Shown here: one piece after another, positions 44,601-54,946 of the stretch
How positions within the stretch are numbered: position 1 is the stretch's first letter
How the letters are laid out: each line of letters begins with the position of its first letter
IMG/VR virus record: IMGVR_UViG_3300044615_000294
Span: 27,342-91,341 of that record
DNA from: a virus
Strand: one strand, 5' to 3'
Length of the DNA stretch: 64,000 bases
Notes under the pieces: generated by a model
Databases searched by the model: none
Told to the model about the DNA's origin: nothing
What the model saw: the letters and a program-made list of their open reading frames with translations, nothing else
Translations under genes and position numbers: made by a program

Positions 44601-47600
44601 TTCCCGTCAGTAAGTTTAGCACCTATGTTTCCAGCTATTTGTCCTTGATTATTATTAAACTTAATGTTCCCATCACGATCTTTATAGAAAATAAGTTTCT
44701 CTTGAATACCATCTGGATTTATATAAGTAGCTTCTAAGTACTGATCAATCCCAATTTTGTCTTTAACAGAGTTAAGTGTAAATTCTTTATTTTCAATTAC
44801 ACCAAGTTCTTTTCTTACATTATACTTTTGAAGCTCATTAATTTCTTGTTGCTCCAATGCATTTAACATCTTTAAGTTTTCTGCAAGTTTTTGTTCTGGA
44901 GATTTTCTTTTTTCTTCTTGATTATTAAGATAATCCAATAACTTAAATTGCCCTACTGCTTGATTATATAATATACTACCTTTAGGAACTACTCTTTTAT
45001 TAATTGCATCATAAAACTCTGTAGGAAGTTCACCGTTTAATTTCCAGTTTGCAAACTCTTCAAGATCAACATATATACCTTCAGAAGCCAAAGAATTTAA
45101 TAAGTTGTTATACTGAATTCTTTTTGTTTGCTCTAGTATATTTTTTCTAAGCATGTCTTCTCTGTTGCTCCAGAGATCAGACATCCAAGCAAAATTATTT
45201 TCTACATGTTCTTCAAAACCTGCAGGGTCATTTAATATATTAATAGCTTCTGCAGTTTTCTGCGCTTCTTTACCTAATCTATAATAGTCTACAAGCATCT
45301 CAAATGCTTGATCCATATTACCCTCTAATAAAGTTTCATTGCTTTGATTAGCTAGAGACTTCATATACTTTTTGAATGAGCCTTCTAGATTAGCTAACAT
45401 CTTCTCATTAGTAAAATCCATAGTAGATTCTACATCAGTATTAAGATCTTCTATTTCTTTTTCTAAATCAGAAATGTTTCTTTCTATTCTTTCAATTTCT
45501 ACTTCTCTAAACCGAGTATCTTTTGTGTACTGATCATAGTACTCAGGAGATGAAATATTATTTTTTCTTTCATTTAACTCATCAATCTTATTGTTAAGTT
45601 CAATGATTCTACCCTTTTTATTTTTTAACTCTTGTCTTTCTTGAGTTCTTGCTTCATTTTTTTCAAACTGTTGAAGTCTAGTTTCAAGTCTTTGCTTTTC
45701 TCTTGTAAGTCTTACCTTCTCAGCGTTTCTTGGCTTAGCTTTTAACTTAGCATCAATGTCAGAAATTTGTGATTCTATAAACTGTACTTCATCATCTTCT
45801 TGAGACCTTGCAGTCTTATAGAAATGATTCATGAATGTGTTATAGTTTTCTCTAAACTCTTCCAAAGCTTTTAAAGATTCTTTTCTTCCAGCCAGTTGTT
45901 TTTTAGAACCTGGATCTGTTGAACCTTCTAGAGCTTCAATTTCTGTTTTAAGCATTCCTATTTCCCCATCTAAATCATTTTCATCAAATAGGGGTTGTAC
46001 TCTTAATGGATCTACTTTACCTATTAGTTCATTAGATGTCATATATCTATAGACTTTTTGCATTCTGTCTAAAGTACCTTTATAGTTATCATTATAGAAT
46101 ATAACATTCCTTACTGCCTCATCCCAAGCTGTTGAGAATAATGCTGCTTTTTGATATTCTACTGAACCTTTCTTATAGTCATTTAGATCTACTGGGTTAG
46201 GATACATTTCCTTAACCTCATCATAGTTCTTAACAATGTTTTTTGTTTTATCTATTATGCGATCTATTTTCTCTGTGTGCCCTTCTGCTTGCTCTAAGGT
46301 TATTCCTTGATATTCAGCATACTCTTCTGTTGTAAGAGTTTTGATATTCTCTAAATGGTCTAACCAAATGTCTGTAGCACCTAGCTCAATCATTTGAGAT
46401 ATTTGTTTTACAGTAGCTTCTTCAATAGCATCTTGTTTTGCTTTTGTATCTGGATCAGCAATTTGATCAGCAAGTTTAGATTGTACACCAAGATTATATA
46501 ATCTTGCGTTGTACATGTTTAAAGGGTCATTAGCAAAACTATCACTAACCTGTTTTGCCATTTGCTCATTATATTCAGCAAGCTTTTTTCTAGCAGCATC
46601 ATACTTGGCTTTATTTCTAAATCTACCAGCTTGTTCTTGAATAAATGGTAATGCTTTATTTAATGGGGTCGCTAATGTACCCATTGCAAAACCTGAAAGA
46701 AATGTCTCAAAACCTCTTCCACTAAGTTGTTTTTTACCTTCCATATCTAAAACAAATTCTCCTCTTGCATTTGTTTCATATACTTGTGCTTGAAAGCCTT
46801 CACCTAAATGCTCCCAAAAAGATTTATCTTCTTTGTTTTTTTTATTTAAGAATGCTTCTGTATAGTAATAAGATGAAACAGGTTCTGAGTAAAATGCTTC
46901 AGTATAATAATCCTTAGAGGTTTTTGAAATCACATCTTGTAATGATTCTTGTACACCCTCCATTATATTTGCCTTGGTGTAACCAATTACTTTTCCAGCA
47001 GTTTTTTGAAAGCCTTGTTTCTTTATTGCTTGTACAGTTCCTTTCCAACCTTTCCAACCTCTTTTAATTGTTGAAAGTTTAGGAGTAAGAACTTCTTTAC
47101 CTGTCTTAAGTGTTTTCTTTGTAAACTCTCTCACAGTTCTACCCGCCATATTTTTTTTAACATCAGTAATTTTCTTATTTAATATTCTGTTCAATCCTTT
47201 TTTAGGAGACATGATATTATCAAAAGCAACTTTGTTTGATGCATATATTAAAATTCCATTAGCAAGCAAAGCACCTTCTGATGCTTCTTTTGCTTTTCTG
47301 CGCATTTCATCTTGAATTTCTTCTGGTGGATCTTGCCCACCATGAGTTTCTCTATACTCATCATATAACTGATCAAAGGTATCTTTTCTAACAAAACCAG
47401 CTTCTAGTCTTGCTTCTGAAAGAGCCATATTAACATTTCTAACATCTCTATATAAACCTCCTACAGTTTTAAATGTAGCTGCACTTGCTTTTTCTAATCC
47501 AGTTAGATTTTTAGAATTTTTTGCAATATCTATTATAGCTTCAGTTGTATTACTCAATGGATTAAAAAAATCTAAAACTTTTCCACCTGTCGTCTTTCCA

Positions 47601-48355
47601 ACCTTTTCTGCATTTCTTGCAACATTACCTATTGATCTATCAACTTTTAATGACTGCCAATAATTTCTTGCATCAGTAATATTATCTAATTTTTTTAATG
47701 TTGACCCCAACTGATTAGTTCTTTGTAAAATGCTTTCAGTAGCTAAAATACCTTTACCAACTTTTGGTGCACGACCAACATATTTAATACCTCTTGTTAA
47801 ATTTTTACCAGCATTAAAGATAGTATACTCACTACTCAAACCTAATGTTAAAGCTTCTTCAGCTACAGCTTCTAACATTATACCTGCAGTATATCCAAAG
47901 TTTGTTAATAGGTTAGTACCAAATCCAGTTAATCCCCCTTTGGTAGATGATGCAATTGCTGATGCTTCAGCATATGCAGCAGCTTCTTCCGGGTCATCAC
48001 TAAAATCACCCTTCATCATTCTTGCTAAACTATTTGGTCCAGAAGCAAAGCCTCTTGCAAATAGCGGGGCAAAACCATGCACAATAGATCTTTGAAATTC
48101 AGCAGCAGTTCCTGTACCTTCATTAAAGATTTTTTCATTGCTTTTAAATGGTGAAAATCCTATTCTTTCAAATGTCTCAGGACCATAAGCGTAATACCTT
48201 TTAAAATATGAATCACCTTTACTTCCAGCATTATAAGCATATGGAGTTAATTGGTCATTAGGATTATATAAACGCATTTCATTATCAAGTATTTTACCTG
48301 ATGATTTATCTGCTATCTGCTCAAATTTTTTATTAAAATCTTCAATACCCGGCAT
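41660..48355 (-). CDS. Giant virion protein with RecB-like nuclease domain
   Basis: A 2231-aa protein, part of the giant trio. The N-terminal region (about 60-350) is Gly/Ala-rich with hydrophobic helices, suited to membrane contact during ejection. A long coiled-coil block spans about 800-980. Near the C-terminus is a PD-(D/E)XK nuclease of the RecB type (about 1788-1938): GEIDLLL with D1880, IVDIKTG with D1894 and K1896 (D-x13-D-x-K), then YQQMVYARLLKN as the QxxxY helix. The C-terminal tail is Glu/Asp-rich. The nuclease would enter with the genome and may attack host DNA or process phage DNA ends. Four bases separate it from the RNA polymerase gene. Confidence 0.83.
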   Translation of the reverse strand: MPGIEDFNKKFEQIADKSSGKILDNEMRLYNPNDQLTPYAYNAGSKGDSYFKRYYAYGPETFERIGFSPFKSNEKIFNEGTGTAAEFQRSIVHGFAPLFARGFASGPNSLARMMKGDFSDDPEEAAAYAEASAIASSTKGGLTGFGTNLLTNFGYTAGIMLEAVAEEALTLGLSSEYTIFNAGKNLTRGIKYVGRAPKVGKGILATESILQRTNQLGSTLKKLDNITDARNYWQSLKVDRSIGNVARNAEKVGKTTGGKVLDFFNPLSNTTEAIIDIAKNSKNLTGLEKASAATFKTVGGLYRDVRNVNMALSEARLEAGFVRKDTFDQLYDEYRETHGGQDPPEEIQDEMRRKAKEASEGALLANGILIYASNKVAFDNIMSPKKGLNRILNKKITDVKKNMAGRTVREFTKKTLKTGKEVLTPKLSTIKRGWKGWKGTVQAIKKQGFQKTAGKVIGYTKANIMEGVQESLQDVISKTSKDYYTEAFYSEPVSSYYYTEAFLNKKNKEDKSFWEHLGEGFQAQVYETNARGEFVLDMEGKKQLSGRGFETFLSGFAMGTLATPLNKALPFIQEQAGRFRNKAKYDAARKKLAEYNEQMAKQVSDSFANDPLNMYNARLYNLGVQSKLADQIADPDTKAKQDAIEEATVKQISQMIELGATDIWLDHLENIKTLTTEEYAEYQGITLEQAEGHTEKIDRIIDKTKNIVKNYDEVKEMYPNPVDLNDYKKGSVEYQKAALFSTAWDEAVRNVIFYNDNYKGTLDRMQKVYRYMTSNELIGKVDPLRVQPLFDENDLDGEIGMLKTEIEALEGSTDPGSKKQLAGRKESLKALEEFRENYNTFMNHFYKTARSQEDDEVQFIESQISDIDAKLKAKPRNAEKVRLTREKQRLETRLQQFEKNEARTQERQELKNKKGRIIELNNKIDELNERKNNISSPEYYDQYTKDTRFREVEIERIERNISDLEKEIEDLNTDVESTMDFTNEKMLANLEGSFKKYMKSLANQSNETLLEGNMDQAFEMLVDYYRLGKEAQKTAEAINILNDPAGFEEHVENNFAWMSDLWSNREDMLRKNILEQTKRIQYNNLLNSLASEGIYVDLEEFANWKLNGELPTEFYDAINKRVVPKGSILYNQAVGQFKLLDYLNNQEEKRKSPEQKLAENLKMLNALEQQEINELQKYNVRKELGVIENKEFTLNSVKDKIGIDQYLEATYINPDGIQEKLIFYKDRDGNIKFNNNQGQIAGNIGAKLTDGKLFAYREEPDPVEVKAIKDKYDQLRAEAAEGSIAATSNVIVEGGIVSIDELTPDTPIANMPEELREQLKAAFEDYRDDPNNEYLFPDNLTNDELENKFVNFIKSEPQALDLINEYIKEQKLKAATTGGTAAAPLITLTNGKKISAENATDKQIQSVLQQYNFEINAIENTKNKSINDEVRLKELQEKYSILEAYVKSRVSKSLTPEMQNALALIDQLQKEQERIEALPTGYKIGQKILRRVTNVIQKFLGKKYEYDKKDVLLAAYNLTIGEGQSVKDFIDVLKASNLPGFNEKSYEAIEKFVNDFRSNRAPASTDATSRNDYNGRISVKRETVKITNSSGDTSELRVTTSLDGSATWEIKNEKGNWSPFDRLKAKNIEELTEIYEKEGDTVELIETEDYTKIQNPKLWDRLSPEQKQRLDSERASKESSTDTKADVEEVTYNELLGKAEENIRNSSISGGTTMGLNFAFFNALTEAIRLKKITSKEQLNNILEEWNERSAYNGNPNKITPNQQKWINEELVKLPETTKAPEDDLEGLRDATINFITEQATYQWGRDRGNVIDDLTKKYFSGEKVQPDLNKISQEAFDSLYGRNGIYQSIQDYIDTGDFIVVANGLIVYDEDANVAGEIDLLLVDREGNFTIVDIKTGEAAKWNGYNNSENKNYAKQIENTYQQMVYARLLKNMFGIDAEIAIIPIETTSDITTGKILTAKRPSAPTLLKKGKTIFPLEPTQEMYDKLNAEIPETAPKFNGTVPSNTVEDIITDPNLDDVENTDYEDENPEGEEGGETNNLKEFNALKSKIEKADFDELQLLMVDLAMNSLKYSAEQIAELNNLIEARKESLKVQDETEEGEIITYNEGDQVYSESDIFTANGRKFLSANQTAVISQISGDRITVKPEGKRTKMEMSVEEFKKKFKPAATLFSGEETDGPVVDESEGVTQESTDTVSDLLYGKDAASRQQDLEDQAKKEDTRDNLLDDLDC

Positions 48356-48365
48356 GCTATATTAA

Positions 48366-50645
48366 TTAGTCATTTAACATTATATTGACATCTTCACTTA
48401 ACCCATTAATGGCATCATTTAATGCTTTATCTATATTATCCCCAAACTTGGTAATAGAATTTTTTTGTTGTCTTAAAATTTTAAGACGTCCAGGATTTTC
48501 TTCATCAAATCCATACCAGGTTGCAGTAGTTTTATAATCTCCACTTCTATCACCACTTCTTTCAATTGTGTATGACGTTAAATTAGAAGGATGTCTCCAA
48601 GTATAGTTTCCTCTATAATCAATGTGTGCTTGTAAAGGTGTTCTTTGTGCAAGCATTAGTTCATTATTAAAGTCTCCTTGATCACCAATTATTGTTGCAC
48701 CATTTTTTAAAATTAGTTCTTTATCTGTATCATCAATAACACCAGTTTTAACTTGTTCTTTTAAAAACTTTTCTGGAAAATCTAAACGCATAGCTGATTT
48801 ATCAAAACTGCCTGCAGCATATTTATATGCTTCTATATCAAACTCAGTATCTTTATGGCTTTTTATCCACTCTAAAAAGTTATTAACTAATTTGATTCCT
48901 TTTTCACTTGACTCTCCAACATCTTCATCTGAACCAAGAGAAGCTTCATAACCTACTTGACCAGGGCCTTCAAAGCTAATTAATCTATCTGCACCATTAA
49001 CTTTATTTTTTATATCATTACCATCCCAATCATTTATAAAAGATTTCCAAATAACAATAGCATCACTATTTTTTCCAGCAGATAGTTTAATTTTTTTACT
49101 TAAAGCATTAGACCCAATACCTGTTCCACCAGCACCCACGCTTTGCAAAAATGGAATATTATTATACCCCAATCCTAATGTATTTCTATCATCCTTATCT
49201 GTATAAATATTTTCTACAGCTTTTTCAAATTCATCTGCAAAAACCTTCCCCATTGTATTTCCAGAATAAGCTACTGAAAAAGTTGGATTACTACCCATTA
49301 AATTTCCAGTTTGTGGATTTGATTGTTCATCCCAAGTTTTACTATGTTGAATTACTGGTAAGTTTGTTAAATTATTTCTTTTTCTATAATCTTCTAATTC
49401 TTCAAAACTCATTTCTTTTGGGTCTGCAAATTGATAAGGAAAATCCATATCATAATCTGTTGCATTCTGTTTGCTATGAACAAAAAAATCTAATTCATCA
49501 AAATCTGTATTTGTTGGAACTTCATTTTTAAAACCTAATTCTCCAAGTGCTTCCCTTCTTTTCCTTTCATTATAGTCATATTTACTTAATGACTCTTTAT
49601 AATTAGTATAAGGTATATAATCTGGGTCAAAGTTTCCTGCTTCATCAAATGACTTATCTAATTGAAATCTTAAATTTTGTGTGTTATATTTAACAAACTT
49701 ATTATTCTCATCAAATACTGGTATTCCAAATTCTCTTAATACATCATCTCTATCTTTTAAACTGTTATACATTGAATTAACAATTTTTTCTTTAGTCTTT
49801 ATTCTAAAGTCTTTTACATCTTGCATATTCATACTATAGATCTGGGCAGATGCCATCAAAGGACCTAGACTTTGTTTGCTAATAGCATTACTAACTGGAC
49901 TTAATGAATAATTATTTTTTGCATAGTCTGCAATTCTATTTAAAACTTGACTTGTATAGTTTTCTTTTTGTGTAGCTTCTAAATTCCAATCTTGCGGAAC
50001 TGTAGATAACATATCTTCTGCTGATCCATATTTTGGTGGTGAAATAACATTTCCATTAGCATCATACTTAACCTGTCTATTTATATTAGTTCTTGAAATA
50101 AAAAAATCTGCTCCTTTTTCACTAACAGCTTTTTTATAATTCTTTACACTATTATAAACATTCTTATCATGTATTGTTCCTTTAAAATAATCTGGGTCAT
50201 ATTTTTTAACCCATTCATCTACAGCAGAATTATTTGAAAAAGGATCATCACTTTTTGGTTTTGGACTTAAAATATTATAAACTTCATCTTTACTTATTGT
50301 ACCTGCATTTTCTAGTGATTCTAACATATCTAAAGCTACAGTAAAAGCAGGTTGCACATATGATTGATATCCTTGATCTACTGCAAGTTTAACACCTTTT
50401 GAAACATCTTGTTTATCTAAAACAGATTCTGTTCTATCTACAGATTTTCTTGGATGATCAACATCCCATTGAGTTAAGCTACCACTTAATTGACCTTTAT
50501 ATGGATTAGTTAATCTAGATATTGTATCTGAAACAACTTTGTTTGGAGCTTTTTCTACTATATATTTTTTACCATTAGGTCCAATTACAGTATCCCCCTT
50601 TTGAATTGTTGGATCATCAAAACTTTTATATTTAGAATTAGGCAT
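48366..50645 (-). CDS. Virion-block protein, unknown function
   Basis: A 759-aa protein, unrecognised. The N-terminal 35 residues look like a small SH3-like turn (KGDTVIGPNGKKYIVEKAP). The middle is helical and charged, with many Asp/Lys/Tyr. The last 200 residues are richer in beta strands and Gly (SVGAGGTGIGSNALS near 520; ATIIGDQGDFNNELM near 660). No enzymatic motif is seen. Its place between the giant proteins and the other structural genes suggests a virion or cargo role. Confidence 0.75.
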   Translation of the reverse strand: MPNSKYKSFDDPTIQKGDTVIGPNGKKYIVEKAPNKVVSDTISRLTNPYKGQLSGSLTQWDVDHPRKSVDRTESVLDKQDVSKGVKLAVDQGYQSYVQPAFTVALDMLESLENAGTISKDEVYNILSPKPKSDDPFSNNSAVDEWVKKYDPDYFKGTIHDKNVYNSVKNYKKAVSEKGADFFISRTNINRQVKYDANGNVISPPKYGSAEDMLSTVPQDWNLEATQKENYTSQVLNRIADYAKNNYSLSPVSNAISKQSLGPLMASAQIYSMNMQDVKDFRIKTKEKIVNSMYNSLKDRDDVLREFGIPVFDENNKFVKYNTQNLRFQLDKSFDEAGNFDPDYIPYTNYKESLSKYDYNERKRREALGELGFKNEVPTNTDFDELDFFVHSKQNATDYDMDFPYQFADPKEMSFEELEDYRKRNNLTNLPVIQHSKTWDEQSNPQTGNLMGSNPTFSVAYSGNTMGKVFADEFEKAVENIYTDKDDRNTLGLGYNNIPFLQSVGAGGTGIGSNALSKKIKLSAGKNSDAIVIWKSFINDWDGNDIKNKVNGADRLISFEGPGQVGYEASLGSDEDVGESSEKGIKLVNNFLEWIKSHKDTEFDIEAYKYAAGSFDKSAMRLDFPEKFLKEQVKTGVIDDTDKELILKNGATIIGDQGDFNNELMLAQRTPLQAHIDYRGNYTWRHPSNLTSYTIERSGDRSGDYKTTATWYGFDEENPGRLKILRQQKNSITKFGDNIDKALNDAINGLSEDVNIMLND

Positions 50646-50678
50646 TGTGTTATAAGTTAAATTAAATTATTTACCTGT

Positions 50679-52181
50679 TTATATCGGTTTTATACGTGTA
50701 CCATTATCCAAGGTAATTTTACCGGTTTTTTTATCTTGTTTATAATTAGTATTATTGTTAGTATTATTATTAGTATTATTGTTTGATTTATTCCCACCAG
50801 TATTCTTATTATTTCCGCTACCTTTAAATGGATCTAATGCATTATTATTTCCACCGGAATTATTGTTTCCACCAGAATTATTTTTATTACCACTAGACTT
50901 AACTGGTTTTAAATTTCCATCATAATCATACTTATCATAATAAGCTTGCTTATTAATTTCTGCCATTCTATTTGCATGTCTTACTTCTATTATAGCAAAT
51001 GGATCTGGTTCAATATCTCTGACCATTTCTCTTTTAGAAAGATCAGTTGCTGCTCTCATAACATCATCTGAAAATAAATCATTAGACATACTGTTGTCAA
51101 CAATATATCTTAAGGTATTAATATCCTTATATGGGTTATGCCATCCTGTAGAAGTATTACCGCTACTTGAATATGCATTATTAAATCTTTCTACTTGCTC
51201 AGATAAACTTGCTAAGACCTCATCATTAATTTGCTTATTACTTTCATATTGACGCAACTGATTTTCTAATAAAGGATTTGAACCTTTTGTAGCTATTTGA
51301 TTTTTTATATCTTTAATTTTAGCATCATATACTTTAGAAATATTTTGAGAATCAGCATGTCTGTCTTCTGTGGTCTTTTTCATTTTACCATAAGCATCTT
51401 CAAGATACTTCATCTCAGCTTGTTTTTCTCCTCCAAACTTTTCAGCATTAGTAGCTGCAAATTGTTTTCTATTTAAATAAGCTTTAGTATCATAAACAGC
51501 TTTAACCATAGGATCTGCAGACAACTGAGATTGTAGTAATTTACTTAATGGTTCAGTTAGTATGTCTCCATTCTTTTGTCTTATAATATATTTACCATCT
51601 GTATCACTTATATCCATAGAGATACCTGAGTCTTTAAATATTTCAGCAGACTTTTTTTGAACATTTACATATGGTGTGTATACTGGATTTTCAAAAGACA
51701 TTGCTTCTTCAGGAGTAGCTTCCATAAACTCCTTTCTTTTATATTGAAGTGCCTGAATACCTTCATCCCAATATTGTTCTTTTTGTTTTAGATCGGTACT
51801 TTTATTCAAACCTTCTGCCGAACCAAGAGTATTATTAAAGTTCTTAGTCCAAGCCATATCTTTCATTAAAGAAGTGTCTTCATAAAATGGTCTAAATACT
51901 TGCATTGCTTGTTGAACATTTTGCTCTAGAGATAGATCTAATCCTGCAATTCTTTTTAAATCAAAATCTATTTGCTTGATAGTATTATCTCTTTTTTCAA
52001 TGTTATCTTTTCTTGTTAAATCTGCATAGTAATACTGACCATAAAACTTATTTAATGATTTGTAATTACTATCATACTGAGATTGTTTTAACTGTAAAAG
52101 ATTAGCAACAACATTAAGACCATTATCATGCGGCTGCAGTGATGGTATTATTGATTGTACACCCTGTAAGTAAGTTCCCAT
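50679..52181 (-). CDS. Conserved crAss-like virion protein with Asn-rich tail
   Basis: A 500-aa protein, helical for the first 420 residues with long heptad-like stretches (about 30-110 and 255-340). The last 75 residues are low-complexity: NNNSGGNNN, then NNNTNNNTNNNT, followed by a short ordered end. Its N-terminus (QGVQSIIPSLQPHDNGLNVV) follows the pattern of a crAss-like structural or cargo protein. The tail may be a flexible linker that lets it pack in or leave the capsid. Confidence 0.75.
   Translation of the reverse strand: MGTYLQGVQSIIPSLQPHDNGLNVVANLLQLKQSQYDSNYKSLNKFYGQYYYADLTRKDNIEKRDNTIKQIDFDLKRIAGLDLSLEQNVQQAMQVFRPFYEDTSLMKDMAWTKNFNNTLGSAEGLNKSTDLKQKEQYWDEGIQALQYKRKEFMEATPEEAMSFENPVYTPYVNVQKKSAEIFKDSGISMDISDTDGKYIIRQKNGDILTEPLSKLLQSQLSADPMVKAVYDTKAYLNRKQFAATNAEKFGGEKQAEMKYLEDAYGKMKKTTEDRHADSQNISKVYDAKIKDIKNQIATKGSNPLLENQLRQYESNKQINDEVLASLSEQVERFNNAYSSSGNTSTGWHNPYKDINTLRYIVDNSMSNDLFSDDVMRAATDLSKREMVRDIEPDPFAIIEVRHANRMAEINKQAYYDKYDYDGNLKPVKSSGNKNNSGGNNNSGGNNNALDPFKGSGNNKNTGGNKSNNNTNNNTNNNTNYKQDKKTGKITLDNGTRIKPI
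50745..50895 (-). repeat. Low-complexity Asn-rich coding repeat
   Basis: Repeats of TAGTATTATTGT-like units in the 3' part of the 500-aa gene encode NNNTNNNT and GGNNNSGG. This is probably an unstructured tail. Confidence 0.7.
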
Positions 52182-52232
52182 ATATTGTAAATATATTAAA
52201 ATTTTATAAGTTTAATAAACTTAAGAAGTTTA

Positions 52233-54941
52233 TCAATACTCAAATGGATATGTATTAGTACCATAAACATAACCGCCATTAGCCATATAAATCACTCCAC
52301 CAAACTTAGCTTCATCTCCTGACTTAGTATTTTTATTCTGTAGTCCAACGGCTCTAAGTGCTTGATCTCTTGTGTACCCAGCTGCTTCATAATCTGCAAC
52401 TTGTTGTTGAATAGTTTTATCTGGTGCTTCTGGAGTAATTTGTTTGTTATTAGTATTAACAATATACTCTTCACCTTTAGGACCCATCATCCATTTCATT
52501 CCTTGTGCAGCATTTGTTGCAGCAAGTTGTCTTGCATTACCTCGCATAATTGCATTTTTGTTACCTACATTAGCCCAGTAGTTTGCATTGTCTTGAGCTA
52601 CATTTGAATCAAATGTTGCTTTTCTTGTATTATACAAATCTGCTTGTTGCATTCCTGTTGTCAACTGTTTATCTTGCCATCCTGTATTTGTTGCATTAAT
52701 AGAACTTGCTTGCCCAGCATTAAATTGATTTGCTCTTGCAGCAGATCCCATAATGTTTTGTTGAGCAGCTTGATTACCAGCAAACATTGCAGCCATTGCT
52801 CCTCCAGGATTATTTTGTAACATTGGAGCCATGTTCTTTTGCATTCCCTGATTCATACCAGATGCTAACATAGCTTCATTTAAATAATCAACACCAAAGA
52901 TCTGTTGTCTTACACCAGGAGATTTACCCATGATAGGTGGAGTATTAACTGGTCTAGAAGCTAAAGCAATACCTAGATTAAGTTCATCTTCTGGTAAATT
53001 TTGAATTGGTGTAGGCTCTGGATTTTTAACATACTCTTGACAATTAGTTCCACATTCTACAATTACATCTTCTCCTGTTACAGGATCTGGACAGTAGCAT
53101 TCTTTTTCTGGTGGAATTATTGGTGGAGGACATGGTGAACATTCACCTGTTGCAGGATCTTTAGTACTTACTACAGGTTGTCCATTAGCATCAAGAATTG
53201 GTTTTCCATCTTTATCTAAACATTGTGGACAGTCTTCACCAGGAGGTGTATCTTCTAATTCAAAGAATTCTGTTACATCACTTTCAGATTTAGTTTCACA
53301 TTCTTTTAATTTTGAAACTACAGATGGAACAATCCAATTTTTTGCTAGAATATCTTCAGCAGTATAACCTCTTAAATCTCCATTTTTCATTCTTTCACAA
53401 ATGCCTTTTATGTAAGCTTTTTCTTTAGCTTCATCCCGAACATAAGGTGTTTTTCTTTTGTCATAAGTTAAATTTTTATTTTGTTCATCTGATGTACCTC
53501 TTGCTCCAATCTTTTTTCCATTTACATCAAAAATTTCAACATCTTCATCAAACTTCTTAACTTTGTGAATATTATTCTCATATTTTTTTGCATCAATTTC
53601 TTTTTGCAATTGTTCTTTACTTTTCTTTTGTCCACCACCTGGATACTTATCTATGTATCCTCCACCACTCATTATTACCGGCATACCTAACATGCCACCA
53701 GCAATTATTCCATATTTACCCATAGGTGGTTCTTGCATCTGTTGTTGTTGCTGAGCTGCCATCATTTGCATCATTCTAGGATCCATTTGTTGTGGTGGCA
53801 TTCCTTGTCCTTGAGGACCAACCATAGGCATCTGTTGTTGCTGTTGCTGTTGTTGTCTTTGAGCTGCTACCATTTGTTGGTATTTCTCCAAACCTTGTAA
53901 TGCAAATCTCTTTGCTTGTTGTTCTGGAATTCTCAAACTAACAAATACATCTTGTATATCTTCTAGATTTACACCACCTTTAATTAAAGCTACAACAATA
54001 TCATCTGCAGGAACATCATTCTCCAACTGCATTCTTACTCTTTCTTTAATTTTGTTTAGAGTAACTTCTTCGCCGTCTCTTGCTTTTCTTAAATAGATAC
54101 CACCATATCCCATTGCCGGTTGTTCTTGTGCCATTGGTTGACCTTGAGATAATTCTTCTGGCATAGCAACTGGAGAACCATCAGGCATTGTTGGAGCTTC
54201 ACCTTGCATCATTTGTTCTTGTGGCATAGGTTGTTGCCCTTCTTGAGGCATTTGTTGTTCCATACCTTCTTGTGGTTGTTCAGCATTTGGTAATATATCT
54301 TGTTCAGATATACCTGCTTCTTCCATATAGTATTTTGCAACTGTAGGAATTCCTTGAGGAAAACCTTTTTTAGATTCCTGAGCTAATGCTAATGCACCTA
54401 ATTTATAGATGCTCTTTTTAATCATTAACTGTGCAGTCTTTACTTCTATCTTATCTGAGTCTTTATCTTGTAGAACTTCTCTATACTTATTTATGTTTAG
54501 ATATTGTTTAGATAAATCTGCCGGGGTATAACCACCTTTCTTAGCTTTCTTACCAAACATCTCTAAAATGTTTGGATCAGATAATCTCATAGAAGCTGTG
54601 TCACTAAAAATAAAACTATCATCAGGAAGATTTAAAGGAACACCATTCTGACTATGTCTTGGTCCTTTAATCTCATAGAATAATGGATAACCACTTGGAT
54701 CAAATGTTAATACAGTTTCTCCACCTTCAGCTTCTAGATTAGCTTCCTCTCTTGGAACTTTAGTTATTGTTTTTCTAGCAACTGCTTTTGGCTCACTAAG
54801 TTTTAAGTTTCCTCCACCAAATGCTGTAATATCATTTGCCAAGGATCCATCAATTTGATATCCTGTTTTAGCTTTTGGAAGATCAGTAACTCTTACTTTA
54901 TATATCTCCGGCTGCTCAACTATCTTTACTTTATACTGCAT
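52233..54941 (-). CDS. Conserved crAss-like virion/cargo protein with Gln- and Cys-rich segments
   Basis: A 902-aa protein. The first 160 residues hold a domain conserved in crAss-like structural proteins (VPREEANLEAEGGETVLTFD, then GPRHSQNGVPLNLPDDSFIF). Next come Met/Gln/Pro-rich linkers (about 225-280 and 350-400, with eight Gln in a row near 360), a Cys-rich segment (about 570-640, with paired CPxC-type repeats), and a C-terminal Ala/Asn/Gln-rich helical part. It ends in Gly-Gly-Tyr tags (FGGVIYMANGGYVYG). The likely role is cargo or scaffold-like virion protein. It has no enzyme motif. Confidence 0.75.
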   Translation of the reverse strand: MQYKVKIVEQPEIYKVRVTDLPKAKTGYQIDGSLANDITAFGGGNLKLSEPKAVARKTITKVPREEANLEAEGGETVLTFDPSGYPLFYEIKGPRHSQNGVPLNLPDDSFIFSDTASMRLSDPNILEMFGKKAKKGGYTPADLSKQYLNINKYREVLQDKDSDKIEVKTAQLMIKKSIYKLGALALAQESKKGFPQGIPTVAKYYMEEAGISEQDILPNAEQPQEGMEQQMPQEGQQPMPQEQMMQGEAPTMPDGSPVAMPEELSQGQPMAQEQPAMGYGGIYLRKARDGEEVTLNKIKERVRMQLENDVPADDIVVALIKGGVNLEDIQDVFVSLRIPEQQAKRFALQGLEKYQQMVAAQRQQQQQQQQMPMVGPQGQGMPPQQMDPRMMQMMAAQQQQQMQEPPMGKYGIIAGGMLGMPVIMSGGGYIDKYPGGGQKKSKEQLQKEIDAKKYENNIHKVKKFDEDVEIFDVNGKKIGARGTSDEQNKNLTYDKRKTPYVRDEAKEKAYIKGICERMKNGDLRGYTAEDILAKNWIVPSVVSKLKECETKSESDVTEFFELEDTPPGEDCPQCLDKDGKPILDANGQPVVSTKDPATGECSPCPPPIIPPEKECYCPDPVTGEDVIVECGTNCQEYVKNPEPTPIQNLPEDELNLGIALASRPVNTPPIMGKSPGVRQQIFGVDYLNEAMLASGMNQGMQKNMAPMLQNNPGGAMAAMFAGNQAAQQNIMGSAARANQFNAGQASSINATNTGWQDKQLTTGMQQADLYNTRKATFDSNVAQDNANYWANVGNKNAIMRGNARQLAATNAAQGMKWMMGPKGEEYIVNTNNKQITPEAPDKTIQQQVADYEAAGYTRDQALRAVGLQNKNTKSGDEAKFGGVIYMANGGYVYGTNTYPFEY
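53750..53880 (-). repeat. CAG/CAA repeats coding poly-Gln linkers
   Basis: Two clusters of TTG/CTG repeats (plus strand) within the 902-aa gene encode Gln runs: one of eight Gln, another of five. These are probably flexible linkers. Confidence 0.65.
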
Positions 54942-54946
54942 GTTAG

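Noticed and set aside
47730-48095. Plus-strand frame of 121 aa inside the 2231-aa gene
   Set aside because: Antisense shadow of the Gly/Ala-rich N-terminus, with Pro/Ser/Ala bias as expected from that.
49151-49531. Plus-strand frame of 126 aa
   Set aside because: Leu/Tyr/Phe-rich antisense frame of the 759-aa gene; no own leader and no motif.
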